Shown: positions 40,713-63,400, counted from the first letter of the stretch. The stretch is 64,000 nt of DNA from Syngnathus acus (GCF_901709675.1 NC_051089.1:16922008-16986007), one strand, 5' to 3'. Numbers and translations are program-made. The notes: generated by a model not told the origin, from the sequence alone.

Positions 40713-41009
40713 TATGTACTACTCACTGGGCATAAGAGGTCACAGGTGCAACGGTGGAGCATGCAACCGCCGAATAAGCTAATGCGACAAGCCTCTGGTG
40801 ATGGTCGCAACCTGGGTTTGACTCACTGGAACTCGTGAGCAGTAGAGCAGATGTTTGTCAGCCAAATGTCCGTCTGGCTGACCTGAACGCCTTGTTTTCT
40901 TCTCCCAAGCCCGCCATGAAAAATTGAGCAGTGCTCATGAGTCAAAGAGCATCCGAATGGTCCTAGCTGCGTTTTATTGAATTTGCATTTCAATTGACCA
41001 ACATAGGAA

Positions 41010-41196
41010 GGTGCACCAGTCCCTGATATACTGAATTACGGGGCTGATGCACAGAGTGGGCAGAGCAAGCACTGAATCCCATCTCCCTGTTCCAAAAAGC
41101 AATTTAATATGAAGTCCCTCAAAGGGGACATATCAGATATTAAACTGATAAGAACAGATACTACACTTGATCTTAGCCAAAAGGCCAAGAAGTGAT
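41010..41196 (-). ncRNA. U2 snRNA-like gene or close pseudogene
   Basis: 187 nt on the minus strand, essentially the normal U2 length, from ATCACTTCTTGGCC to GGTGCACC. The 5' half is nearly canonical: CTTTTGGCTAAGATCAAGTG, the branch-site-pairing GTAGTA, and stem IIa (TATCAGTTTAATATCTGATA). A shortened but self-complementary stem IIb follows (GTCCCC...GGGGAC). The Sm-site region reads GCTTTTTGG where U2 has GATTTTTGG, and stems III/IV carry many changes. It may be a divergent variant U2 or a decaying copy; the complete 3' end argues against an RNA-mediated fragment. It sits among tRNA genes. Confidence 0.75.
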
Positions 41197-41562
41197 GGAG
41201 TATCCGAGTGACGGACTCGCTTACAGGCTTCCCTGCCTACCCATTCTCACCGACAGGTACAGTACGGCACAGAGTGCTACTCTTCTGGGCATTGGTATAT
41301 CGGCAAAATTTGTCTGCTCACTTATTTGTTCACTCTTCTTCACCCGCAGTCATGCATATAGTTCACGAGGCATATACGTATATACCTCATTTCAGCAGTC
41401 TCTATCCAAATACACAGTGTAGGTACCTATTAAATGGGTTGTCCAGATGAACATGAAAGGCAAAGATTGATATTTTGCAAAGCACTTTCCAAGGTCATCA
41501 TACCTAACAACTACACTGACCTTAGTTAGACCAGAAGAATAGAGCGGGCCTGATGCCAAAGG

Positions 41563-42033
41563 GGCAGTGGTGGGTTTTGACCTGACACCTCAGGAGAGAC
41601 TAGAGCAGGGGTGGCCAACCAGTCAGAGACTAAGAGCCACATTTTTTTACTGTGTACCGCAAAGAGACCCCCCCCCTCCCCGAATGGGTTTGCCCCTCCT
41701 CCTTTGCGGGATTTCACCTCATGCGCATGCGCGTTTGACGGAAATACCATATTGAACTCAAGCGAAGCGAACACGCAGCGTTTGACGAAAATATCATATT
41801 GAACTCAAGCGAAGCGAACACGCACAAATACAAACAAATAACCCCACAAATGTTGATATGAACGTAAAGGAGCCGCATGAAACCCGGCAAGGAGCCGCAT
41901 GCGGCTCGCGAGCCGAACGTAAAGGAGCCGCATGAAACCCGGCAAAGAGCCGCATGCGGCTCGCGAGTCGCGGGTTGGCCACCCCTGGACTAGAGCCTTA
42001 ACCCAGCATTTTAGACCGCTCTGCCATACTACC
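41563..42033 (-). pseudogene. tRNA-Leu(TAA) pseudogene split by a hAT element
   Basis: The outer parts 41563-41605 and 41988-42033 together make one tRNA-Leu: acceptor, D arm, anticodon loop TTAAGGC and T arm, with several substitutions relative to the intact copy at 44911-44992. The 382-bp insertion falls at the junction of anticodon stem and variable arm. Its T arm (AAAACCCACC) and anticodon stem are already mutated, so it is not functional. Confidence 0.88.
41606..41987. mobile_element. Non-autonomous hAT element inside a tRNA-Leu
   Basis: 382 bp with inverted ends CAGGGGTGGCCAACC and an exact 8-bp target duplication GACTAGAG at 41598-41605 and 41988-41995. Inside are two pairs of short tandem repeats: TATTGAACTCAAGCGAAGCG twice, and GGAGCCGCATGAAACCCGGC twice. 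There is no transposase. Confidence 0.93.
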
Positions 42034-42458
42034 GATCACCTACGTTTTCTACATTGAATTTAGTTGACAATTAGAATAGATATTGCCACGTGCAACGAAA
42101 TTTAAAAGTGCCAACCGATCAGTGCATCTGCTAAAATAAAACAATAAAAAAATACAAGCTAAAAGTCTTTACAAACTAAAAACCACACAAAAAAATATAC
42201 ACAAACAAGTGACATGTAACTGCACACCCCCATAGTTGTGTTAAAAAATGATTCTATTTAAAGCGGGAAATTGGAGGATAAATTGTTTCTCCACCAGCAT
42301 CCAGGTTAGTGCTGCCCTACTGAGCTTTGTTCATAATGTAATGAAGCCTGAACACAACTGAGGCGAAACAATATGAGTGACAATCAGAATCCAGTTGCGA
42401 GATGGAACCGAATGCTCGTTTGCCGATTAGAGGACATCATGAATGACTAGGGCTGAGC

Positions 42459-42530
42459 AGCAGAGTGGCGCAGCGGGAGCATGCTGGGCCCATAACCCAG
42501 AGGTCGATGGATCGAAACCATCCTCTGCTA
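42459..42530 (+). tRNA. Initiator tRNA-Met (CAT), array copy 1, variant
   Basis: 72 nt, from AGCAGAGTGG to CCTCTGCTA, with the CAT anticodon in GGGCCCATAACCC, the initiator-type GGG/CCC anticodon stem and the ATCGAAAC T loop. It differs from copies 2-5 in the D arm (GGGAGCATG for GGAAGCGTG), which breaks the C11-G24 pair, and its downstream TTTT is lost (CATTTATC). It may be weak or silent. Confidence 0.9.
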
Positions 42531-42893
42531 TTTGGAACTTGTGGTGTTTGGAAAGCATTTATCTGCGAAAATAAAAGAATAAAAAAATACAAGCTAAAAG
42601 TCTTTACAAACTAAAACCCACACAGAAGAACATACACAAACGAGTGCCATGTAATTGCACACCCCCATAGTTTTGTTAAAAAATAATTTTATTTAAAGCG
42701 TGAAATTGGAGGATAAATTGTTTGTCCACCAGCATCCAGGTTAGTGCTGCCCTACTGAGCTTTGTTCATAATGTAATGAAGCCTGAACACAACTGAGGCG
42801 AAACAATATGAGTGACAGTCAGAATCCAGTTGCGAATTGGAACCAAATGCTCGTTTGCCGATTAGAGGACATCATGAATGACTAGTGCTGAGC

Positions 42894-42965
42894 AGCAGAG
42901 TGGCGCAGCGGAAGCGTGCTGGGCCCATAACCCAGAGGTCGATGGATCGAAACCATCCTCTGCTA
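42894..42965 (+). tRNA. Initiator tRNA-Met (CAT), array copy 2
   Basis: 72 nt and, as far as I can recall, identical to the vertebrate initiator tRNA-Met gene: A1-T72 acceptor pair typical of initiators, GCGCAGCGGAAGCG D arm, CAT anticodon, GATGGATCGAAACCATC T arm. A TTTT lies about 26 bases downstream. Confidence 0.97.
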
Positions 42966-43327
42966 TTTGAAACTTGTGGCGTTTGGAAAGCTTTTATCTG
43001 CTAAAATAAAACGATACAAAAATACAAGCTAAAAGCTTTACAAACTAAAAACCACACTAAAGAACATACACAAACAAGTGACATGTAATTGCGCACCCCC
43101 ATAGTTTTGTTAAAAAATAATTCTATTTAAAGCTTGAAATTGGAGGATAAATTGTTTGTCCACCAGCATCCAGGTTAGTGCTGCCCTACTGAGCTTTGTT
43201 CTTAATGTAATGAAGCCTGAACACAACTGAGGCGAAACAATATGAGTGACAATCAGAATCCAGTTGCGAATTGGAACCAAATGCTCGTTTGCCGATTAGA
43301 GGACATCATGAATGACTAGTGCTGAGC

Positions 43328-43399
43328 AGCAGAGTGGCGCAGCGGAAGCGTGCTGGGCCCATAACCCAGAGGTCGATGGATCGAAACCATCCTCTGCTA
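43328..43399 (+). tRNA. Initiator tRNA-Met (CAT), array copy 3
   Basis: Same 72-nt sequence as copy 2; intact. The spacer type is A (like copy 1), but the downstream TTTT is kept. Confidence 0.97.
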
Positions 43400-43762
43400 T
43401 TTGGAACTTGTGGTGTTTGGAAAGCTTTTATCTGCGAAAATTAAAGAATAAAAAAATACAAGCTAAAAGTCTTTACAAACTAAAACCCACACAGAAGAAC
43501 ATACACAAACGAGTGACATGTAATTGCACACCCCCATAGTTTTGTTAAAAAATAATTTTATTTAAAGCGTGAAATTGGAGGATAAATTGTTTGTCCACCA
43601 GCATCCAGGTTAGTGCTGCCCTACTGAGCTTTGTTCATAATGTAATGAAGCCTGAACACAACTGAGGCGAAACAATATGAGTGACAATCAGAATCCAGTT
43701 GCGAATTGGAACCAAATGCTCGTTTGCCGATTAGAGGACATCATGAATGACTAGTGCTGAGC

Positions 43763-43834
43763 AGCAGAGTGGCGCAGCGGAAGCGTGCTGGGCCCATAAC
43801 CCAGAGGTCGATGGATCGAAACCATCCTCTGCTA
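43763..43834 (+). tRNA. Initiator tRNA-Met (CAT), array copy 4
   Basis: Same 72-nt sequence as copy 2; intact, with type B spacer. Confidence 0.97.
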
Positions 43835-44194
43835 TTTGAAACTTGTGGCGTTTGGAAAGCTTTTATCGGCTAAAATAAAACAATACAAAAATACAAGCTA
43901 AAAGCTTTACAAACTAAAAACCACACTAAAGAACATACACAAACAAGTGACATGTAATTGCACACCCCCATAGTTTTGTTAAAAAATAATTCTATTTAAA
44001 GCTTGAAATTGGAGGATAGATTGTTTGTCCACCAGCATCCAGGTTAGTGCTGCCCTACTGAGCTTTGTTCTTAATGTAATGAAGCCTGAACACAACTGAG
44101 GCGAAACAACATGAGTGACAATCAGAATCGTTGCGAATTGGAACCAAATGCTCGTTTGCCGATTAGAGGACATCATGAATGACCCGTTCTATCC

Positions 44195-44266
44195 AGCAGA
44201 GTGGCGCAGCGGAAGCGTGCTGGGCCCATAACCCAGAGGTCGATGGATCGAAACCATCCTCTGCTA
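44195..44266 (+). tRNA. Initiator tRNA-Met (CAT), array copy 5
   Basis: Same 72-nt sequence as copy 2. Its immediate 5' flank differs (GACCCGTTCTATCC replaces GACTAGTGCTGAGC) and the spacer homology ends soon after, so this is the right edge of the array. The first TTTT is about 35 bases downstream. Confidence 0.96.
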
Positions 44267-44460
44267 TTTGGAACTTAGTGGCGTTTGCAAAGCTTTGGAC
44301 CTTCTTTTAAGTCATGATTTTGAGAAGAAATGCTGCGCGGATAATATTTTCCACACGTTGGCTGTGAGGTTGACCCATCCTCAATGCATACAGATTGCGA
44401 GGCATGTATGTGCCTTCTTTCACCATTCTCAGTCCAAATACACAATGTCGTTACCTATTA

Positions 44461-44777
44461 CAGTGATCCCTCGCTACTTCGCATTTCGTTTATCGCGGCT
44501 TCACTACATCGCGGAGTTTTTTTCCAAGTTAAAAAATAATTTAAAAGTCAAAATAAAACTTCTAAATTGAGGAAACGTGTTTAACCTTTAGGACAATGTA
44601 GTATTGCTCCAAATGTTCGTTTACATTCCTTTAGAAGTCCGTTTTCACGTGTTAACACGATCGCGAATTAGCATCTTACCGCTAACTCGTTAGTCGGTTG
44701 GTGACCGCACTTAGCGAATTTCACTTATCGCGGGTGGTTTTTGGAACCAATTATCCGCGATAAACAAGGGATTACTG
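44461..44777. mobile_element. Tigger/pogo-like MITE
   Basis: 317 bp with inverted ends CAGTGATCCCTCG and, reversed, CAGTAATCCCTTG, subterminal TATCGCGG motifs, and TA on both sides. A paralogous stretch at 41420-41445 reads ACCTATTAAATGGG without the element, that is, the empty site. Confidence 0.88.
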
Positions 44778-44910
44778 TAAATGGGTACTCAAGGTTAGAA
44801 TGAAAGGCAAAGATTGATATTTCGCAAAGACCTTTTCAGAGTCCTGATACTTTACGCAGCTGCACTGACAGGAGTTGGGCAAGAAGAAAACACCTGAATT
44901 GATGCACAAG

Positions 44911-44992
44911 TGGCAGTGGTGGGATTTGAACCCACGCCTCAGGAGAGACTGGAGCCTAAATCCAGCGCCTTAGACCGCTCGGCCACACTACC
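44911..44992 (-). tRNA. tRNA-Leu (TAG)
   Basis: 82 nt: GGTAGTG acceptor paired with CACTGCC, discriminator A, D arm GGCCGAGCGGTCTAAGG, anticodon loop TTTAGGC, long variable arm (class II) and T loop GGTTCAAATCC. All stems pair. It is the only intact copy of the three tRNA-Leu sequences in the cluster. Confidence 0.95.
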
Positions 44993-45059
44993 GACCTTCT
45001 GGAGTTTCTACATTTGTTGATGATTCTATTAAGACGTGAAATTGGAGGATTACCTAGTT

Positions 45060-46440
45060 GGTTTCTTCACCAGCATCCAGGTTAGTGCTGCCCGACGGAG
45101 CTTTGTTCATAATGTAATGAAGCCTGTACACAAGAGATGCGAAACAATATGAGTGACTATAGTATAGTGACTATTCCTCCAAACACCCAGGCAGCAATCC
45201 GGCACTCCAGAGCCGATCATGCTGCTCAAACAGGAACTAACCGATACCACGCCTGGACTACTCTGGACTTAAGCAGGTCCGCGTCTGCCAGTAGCTCGTG
45301 CCGCCCCTCCCTCCCCCCCAAAAAATAAAATAGATGAAAATAAATGGCGAGTTCAATCCTCAAGCCTGGTGATCATGGCCAAGAGTCCTTGAGCAAGACA
45401 CTGAAATATGTATTTCTCCCAGTAGGGCCTGGCAGCACCATTCATGGCAGGATCAATTTACTTTTTCTGTCTTCTTCGGCTGTTTTCACCAAGTGTAACA
45501 AATTTGAACAGGTCCCCCCCTCCCCAAGCAGCCCAATAAATCAACCCGCAAGAATAAGTACCACGTTCCCATTTTAAAACGGTGAACCCTAGACATCAAC
45601 TGACTTTTTCTGTGTCTTCCTGGGGGTGTTTTCACCAAGTGTAGCAAATTTGAATAGGTTCCCCCTTACCCCAAGCAAAGTTACAAGGGGCTACAAATTC
45701 TAACAGCCAGCCCTATTAGCATAAGTCAACCCGTGAGATGAAGTACCACCTCCCATTTTCACATTCCTAGCCACCAACTGTTTCTAGCCAACGGTGATTC
45801 CTATTGACTCTCGCCTCTTTCACAGCGTGGCTCGGTTACAGAGTGATGGACTTCAACCTTGAAGGTGCCTGGTCCAATCCTCAAGCTCAGTGATCACGTC
45901 AAAGTGTCCTTGAGCAAGACACTGAGCTTAATTTTGTCAGTTACTTTTCTGCCTTCCTTTATGCTTGCTCTGCTTATAGGCTGCAATTTATCATTCGGTC
46001 TGAACTCGACATGCATGAGAAATAATTTTAAGATTATAAGATTGTGTTTTGCAACAAGACTGTTACAAGTTCAGTACAAGTTCCTACTAATTTCGCTTCG
46101 GTTAACGTTGGCCCATAATTAGCTAACAGAATGTTCATACCTGAACCTCATTTCATAGACGATCATTGTAAGCTGTAAGCTCTAACCAGGCTTTATCTCA
46201 ATCTCCTGCCACGTATCCACTCCTCCATTTTGTTTGTGTCAGCAGATTCAGCAGCATCTGTGATTCGCACTTCGTTTTGTTGTCACAAACAAGGTAGGAC
46301 AACCAAATGCAACACGGGCTCTTTATTTGGGGAAAGTTGAAAGAAAACAAGGAGGGCTGGAATGCCAGCAGAGAGGACTATGAGGCAAGCTGACGAGCCA
46401 GTCAGCGAGCTCGTGTCGTGCGTCATCGAAGCATAAGGGC
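45060..46440. repeat. Right edge of the small-RNA cluster and decayed SINEs
   Basis: 45064-45160 repeats the tRNA-array spacer (CATCCAGGTTAGTGCTGCC). After it come two decayed copies of one repeat at about 45355-45405 and 45875-45930, each containing TCCTTGAGCAAGACACTGA downstream of an AATCCTCAAG B-box-like motif, as in a common fish SINE. No protein gene is seen. Confidence 0.5.
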
Positions 46441-47155
46441 ATAGCAAGCTTTTTAAAGTTATTTAAAAAGTATTTAAATATACAATAAAGTGTTTAAAAG
46501 TATAATAAAGTTTTTAAAAATAAAATTATAAAAGTCTTGTGCGGATGCCCTCGCGCTGGGCTGCAGGGGTGCGTCAGCCAGTCAGCATGGCAAGAGCGGA
46601 GCCGTGACACGTTACCAGTTAAAAATGTTTAAATATTTAAGAATACAATAAAATGTTTAAAAATAAAATTATAAAAGTCTTGTGCGGATGCCCTCGCGCT
46701 GGGCCGCGGGGTCGCATCAGCCGGCCAACACGACGAGAGCAGAGCGGAGCCGTGACACGTTTACACTTTAAAATGTTTTAAAAAGTGTTTAAAATACAAT
46801 AAAGTATTTAAAAGTACAATGCAGATCAACCGGCCAGCATGCAAGTGCAGACACGTTTACACTTCATAAAAGGTTCATAAAAGTCTGTGTGGATATTGTA
46901 ATAATATATTTACTCTTATTCATTTTATTTATTTAAATCAATAAGAAAGTTTCTGAAAGTCAGTTTGATGTTTTCAAAAGGGTTTAGAAATAAAAAGAAG
47001 TGTTTAAGAAAACAATAAAGTGTATAAAACCACAATAAAGGTTCATAAAAGTCTTTTGTGGCTATTGTAACAATATATTTTCTCTACATCGCGGATTTCC
47101 ACATATCGCGAATGGTCTTGGAACCAATTATCCGTGATAAACAGGATTACTGTAT
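46440..47155. repeat. Tandem repeats ending in a Tigger-like terminus
   Basis: Two clear copies and one or two partial copies of an approximately 170-bp unit with AAAAGTCTTGTGCGGATGCC and GCGGAGCCGTGACACGTT. The right edge at about 47080-47155 ends TATCCGTGATAAACAGGATT, like the Tigger-type MITE at 44461-44777. The whole may be one MITE with an expanded interior, its left end not found. Confidence 0.6.
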
Positions 47156-47189
47156 TTTGTACATTATATTTACATTAATGAGGATGATG

Positions 47190-47470
47190 CAGGATCCTGG
47201 AGGGTGCATGGGAGTCAACATGTGTTTTGTGGACTTGGGGAAGGCGTTCAACCGTGTCCCTCGGGGAGTTCTGTGGAGGGTGCTCCGGGTGTACGAGGTA
47301 CCAAACGCACTGATAAGGGCGATTCGGTCCCTGTACCACTGATGCCAGAGTTTGGTCCGCATTTCCGGCAGTAAGTCGGATTCGTTTCCAAGGCTGCCCT
47401 TTGTTACAGATTCTGTTCATAACTTGTATGGACAGAATTTCTAGGCGCAGCCGAGGCGGTAAGGGGTCCG
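47190..47470 (+). mobile_element. Rex3-like LINE fragment, copy 3
   Basis: GTGTTTTGTGGACTTGG through TTTCTAGGCGCAGCCGAGG matches the RT region of copy 1 (about 12405-12670), with a deletion at about 47388. Both ends are lost. Confidence 0.85.
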
Positions 47471-48839
47471 GATTGGCGGCCTCAGGATCACATCTCTGCT
47501 TTTTGCTTTTTGTCTCTGACTCTGACAATCTTATGTCTATTTGTGACTCATGTAATTCTAAATGTGTCCCAAAACATGTCGAGGAATTTCAAATTAATCA
47601 AATCAATTGGTGACCTTAACCTACATGCTGTGGGCACCCTACTGTCGTGACATATTAAAAAGTCTTCATAACGTCATTCCATAGTCGGTGTATTACAAAT
47701 ATGATATCCCAGGCTTGCCTTTAGATAAAATTCTGAGCAATAATTAATTTGCAGCAAAGCCTTTGAATTCATGAAATCAACTTGGCTGTGATCAAAACAA
47801 ATTGACACAACTTTTAGTCAAACTTCCAGTTTATTCGCTTTTGCTGTATTCGAATAAAACGTTATCTTGGTCAAACCTCTGCTTCTTATTCAAATGTTCA
47901 GTTCAACTCTTATTACTGTCTTCAAATCATTGTACAAGTCAAATTCAGTTTTCTTTTGTTTCTCCCTTTTCATGGTTATGGCACTGTAGTAATAATGTAA
48001 ATTATGTGTCTGGCAGTGAACCTTGGTTGTAATCGGGACGGGACCAGGGATAAGCAGAATTGCTTCCCTTTTCGACAAGTCATGTAAAACATAAGGTGAA
48101 ATGAAGATGTAAATATTTTATCGTTTACGTACTTGCTGAAATAAACAAATCAAATCAAAATTCTTCATATGCCCATCTACTATAATATTCAATAAATTAC
48201 ATTGAAATACATTAAATTTTGAGTGATTTGCAGTGGCACACAATATAAATGTGACTGTTAGCTTCTTCAGATTTCTGAAACTGAATGGATCTGAAAATAG
48301 ATTTAAGAACGCCGAGGATAACGGGTTAATAACTGAATATAGCATGTGATTGGTCCACAGTAAAGATTTGGGAGAAGGCTACAAATGCCTCCATCCCCAT
48401 TTAACAGCTGGGTTCACTTATGAGCAGAGTTGATTATTTTCCAGTGTTTGTCAAAAATTCTTCAGAGCCGATCATCTCAAGCATTTACACTGTTTTCTGG
48501 ATTCTCATAAATATTTGGCTTTTAAGCAGTGACGTGCAGTGAAGGTCAGATTTTCACAATTCTGAGCCAAACAGAGTGCCAGTATTTTAGTAGCGTGACT
48601 TTAAAAATCTTATCTTGTATATTTAACTTGATGTTTGAAGATCTTTCAAATGGTATTGGTAATTAACCAATCAATTGATTGTTATTTGTAATTAATTTAT
48701 TATTGGTAATGGTAAGATTTTTTTTATAGATAAAAAAAAAAAAAAAAAAAAAACGTTTTGACTATGAAACTATAGACATTATCGGTTTGAAAAAACACTA
48801 AACAGACCATTGAACTGAACTTTCTGAAAATAATTTTAT
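47471..48839. other. Intergenic, no gene seen
   Basis: AT-rich sequence between the LINE fragment and the cars1 stop. A 21-base A run lies at about 48731-48753. No exon is recognised. Confidence 0.5.
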
Positions 48840-60144
<11,305 letters not shown>

Positions 60145-60432
60145 TTCTACGGCGCGAAGCTACTGGGTGCTGATGCAACAATAGTGTGCGAGGCAGGACT
60201 CAGGAAGAAACGGGGCTTTTAAATACTCATGGTCGGAACCAATGCACTCCAAGTCACTTGAAAGGCGGAAATAAAAAATATGTAGGACCACTACTCCGGA
60301 AGTTTGTCCTGCAAGCGGAAACGCCTGTGTTTACAATATTCTCAGCTATATTCTATATGCAATATTCTAAAAATAATGGCGTGTAGAACACCAATTAAAT
60401 GTAGAGTGTAGATTTTCAGTTTGCGCTACAAA
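60145..60432. promoter_or_regulatory. Divergent promoter region, cars1 and pex16
   Basis: Only 288 bp separate the two start codons, pointing away from each other. No TATA box is obvious on either side; short stretches such as CCGGAAG (about 60297, an ETS-type site) and CCAAT (60239) are present, as in many housekeeping bidirectional promoters. Sharing is inferred from distance. Confidence 0.65.
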
Positions 60433-63400
60433 ATGTCTCTCTTCAAGGGGCACATTGATAAATTGACTCGGGTTTACGAGCGTTATACAGAGTATGTTAG
60501 AAGGAACCCAACTGCAACGGCACAGGTGGAGAGCACAGTTCGGACTATTTCTTACCTAATCGCAGGTGAGTGACTTCCCAGAATATTTAAGGCGCTTAAA
60601 ACGGTCATGAGAAAAACAATTAGTAATAATAATACGGCGGTTCACATGAAGAAACCATCATTAAACACTGATTCTTTTTTGCAGGAAGATTTGCAGATTC
60701 CCATGAACTATCTGAACTTGGTAAGAAAAAAAAAAAAGTCTATGCACAGTCGCTTACTGATTTAACAGAAAGATACATCTCTGTGACATTTGGCTATGTT
60801 TCGTAATGCTCCATAAATTGATTACTAGTTAGCCAAGTTAGTTACTAGGGAACTAGAATACATTTTATTTATTACACATCCCAATGCTGTAATAAGTGTG
60901 TTGTACTTGCCGAAATAAGCAAACAAACAAACAAACAAACAAACTCAGATCAAATCCCAACAAGAAATCTAGAAAGGACTAAAACATATGGTACAACAAA
61001 CAAATCACCGTTCTAATACAAACACTCGAATTTGATTTCTGTACAGACAGAATGAGTGCTTCCATTTACAGTAGCTATGGTGTGAATGTGAGTGTGATTT
61101 TTTTCCTGTCATTATAATAAGTACCATGCGATGGAATGGAGATCAATCCAGGTTGTACTCTGTCTTTTGCCCCAAGCTGGGACAGATGCCAGATGCCTGA
61201 ACTGGATAACTAGTGTACAAAAAAGTTGGACGGATGGATTAACATGATTCCACTACACATAAATCCCCTCAATATGTATTTAGTATGCCCCGGCTATTGA
61301 ATCGATTGCAACTGGAGTGTTCTTTTTGTCTTTTGTGGATTTACATTTAACAATTTTCACAGTCTTGGACTGAAAACTGAAAGTCCAAATAAAGTTTTAA
61401 ACTTTTACTGGGGTCACAGATGGCTTTTTTTTTTTTTTTTTAAAGTGAATAAGTTAGTAAATGAAAAGAGTTTCTGAACCACACCTACATCAATGACCTT
61501 CAAATAGAATTACCATCCTGAATGAGACAGAATGAAACTGAAAGCATGTCAAAAGGAAACTGAAAGAATCAAGACTGATGCAACATATGGAAAGGGGATT
61601 ATATAAACAGTTTCTTTAAAATCACCTTAAACTATGAATCGGGAAAGTGTTAACGGTTGCCCAAAATACACAATTCAGAATCTGCACTTCACCCAACATG
61701 TTTCTGGAATGTGGAAGGAGACTCCTGTGCGTTGTGATAAGAATTTTATTTGTTGAGTGACCAAACTTCTTAAATCATCATTGAAATGAATAGAAATTGC
61801 ATTGGAACACAAATTACGAAAAAGCATAAAGGGTGTTGATTTTTTTTTTTTTTATTGTCTCTTTTAATGTCGAATAGTGGACTTTTCACACAAGAGAATT
61901 ATTTAAGAATTAGTAAAGTAATATATGTAAAAGTGCTGCACCAAAGCTGCTATATTATTCAGACTGAATCGCACATTCCCATATTGCAAGTGGAATTTTA
62001 TTTAATTCATGAATAGAATTTCATTTTATATAAGAGGTCATGCTTAGAATTTCTTTTAGGTTTTAATACATGCATACCTGCAGAATAGAATTCTATTATT
62101 TTTTGTAATTGAAATCATGTTCAGTATGTGTCCAGAATCAGCAAAATGGGCCGTGTTGTTACTGTGCAACAGAGATACTATAAAAGTATAAATCATCTCG
62201 AAGGAAACCCAACAGTTTCCTGTCTTCAACCAATATGACTAAACATGAAAGTGAAACCTAGTCAGAAGGAAACAGAAAGAAAATAGTACATGATGCAATG
62301 GATGCTAGGAATGTCAAATTCTCTTTGACTTCATTACAAGTTTTTACGGCAACACATATTTATAAAGAATCTCTTTCAATTAGCAAATTAAAATACAAAT
62401 ATTCTGCTGTGTTGTGTCATAGCATCATCCCACAGTAGGAATAGAATAGAGTGTTAGTCATCTAAAATGTTGTATATGCTTGGAAAGAAACATAAAAATG
62501 GGTTCTTCTTTTTAACTGTAGATATACTGAGGAAGATGTCCTTATTTCCCCCAACTCACAATTTGCCACAATAGGGTTAGGATTGAAATGTGCAAAAGTT
62601 TATGGGATTCATTGTGTGACTTTGTGTGTTTTTCAGTGTATTCTGCTTCCAATCTCCTGGTGCTTTTCAATGACAGCATTCTGCGCAGAGGCCTGAAATG
62701 TGCCTTAACTGTGGTGAGCACTCTTAAAGGGATGGTCCAGTTTTTTCACCTTGTAAACTCAATTGAGATATTCTTTGATCAGGAAAAGGAAAACAGTTGT
62801 ACAGCGAGTTGTTTGTTTGTTGGTTATGTATTTAATTGAAATCTCTAAGGGTTCATTTGACTCACATTTCTCTTGAAGTCCACCTACTGTACTTCCTCTG
62901 CTGCCTATCTGAAAAGAAGGTGCTTTAAGCGGACACACTTGGCTGAATGGTCGGCCTCCAGTGGTTCCAATCTTTTCAAATCCAACGTTTACATTTCGAC
63001 AGGCCGAATTCTGATGGTTGTTCAAGCGCCATCAAAGATGAATTTTGTTTGGAGAGACTGTCTTTAGATCCCAAAACATCCGCTGGGACGATACCCGGGA
63101 GTGTTTGACTCGCGAAAACAGGATCAATTATTCTACTTTTCATAATCCTTACACAAATCAAGTGGATTATGTGCACATGTAGAAAAAAATCTGTTTGTGT
63201 CATAGCCATCATCTTCAAATTTGTTTTCTGTTGTCCAGTCCATCTCACAACAGAGAATACTCACCTGGCTTTCTGTGTTGGAGTATGTGGAGGTGTTCCT
63301 GGAGATGGGTGCCCAAAAGGTGTGCGGTGAAGTTGGCTGCTGGCTCGTCATCGGACTCATTCAAATTTTTAAGTAAATTACTTTTAATCGAATTTTGAGT

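Larger units (their letters stand above)
42124..44290 (+). repeat. Tandem array carrying initiator tRNA-Met genes
   Basis: Five units spaced 435, 434, 435 and 432 bp, each with one tRNA gene and a spacer containing CCAGCATCCAGGTTAGTGCT. Spacers after tRNA copies 1 and 3 share one set of variants (GTGGTGTTTGG, AACCCACACAGAAG, CATAATG), those after 2 and 4 another (GTGGCGTTTGG, AACCACACTAAAG, CTTAATG). The array is therefore A-B-A-B, a duplicated dimer. Confidence 0.92.

Noticed and set aside
42124-44290. CRISPR-like direct repeats
   Set aside because: Units of about 435 bp each contain a tRNA gene and the genome is vertebrate; this is a tRNA array.
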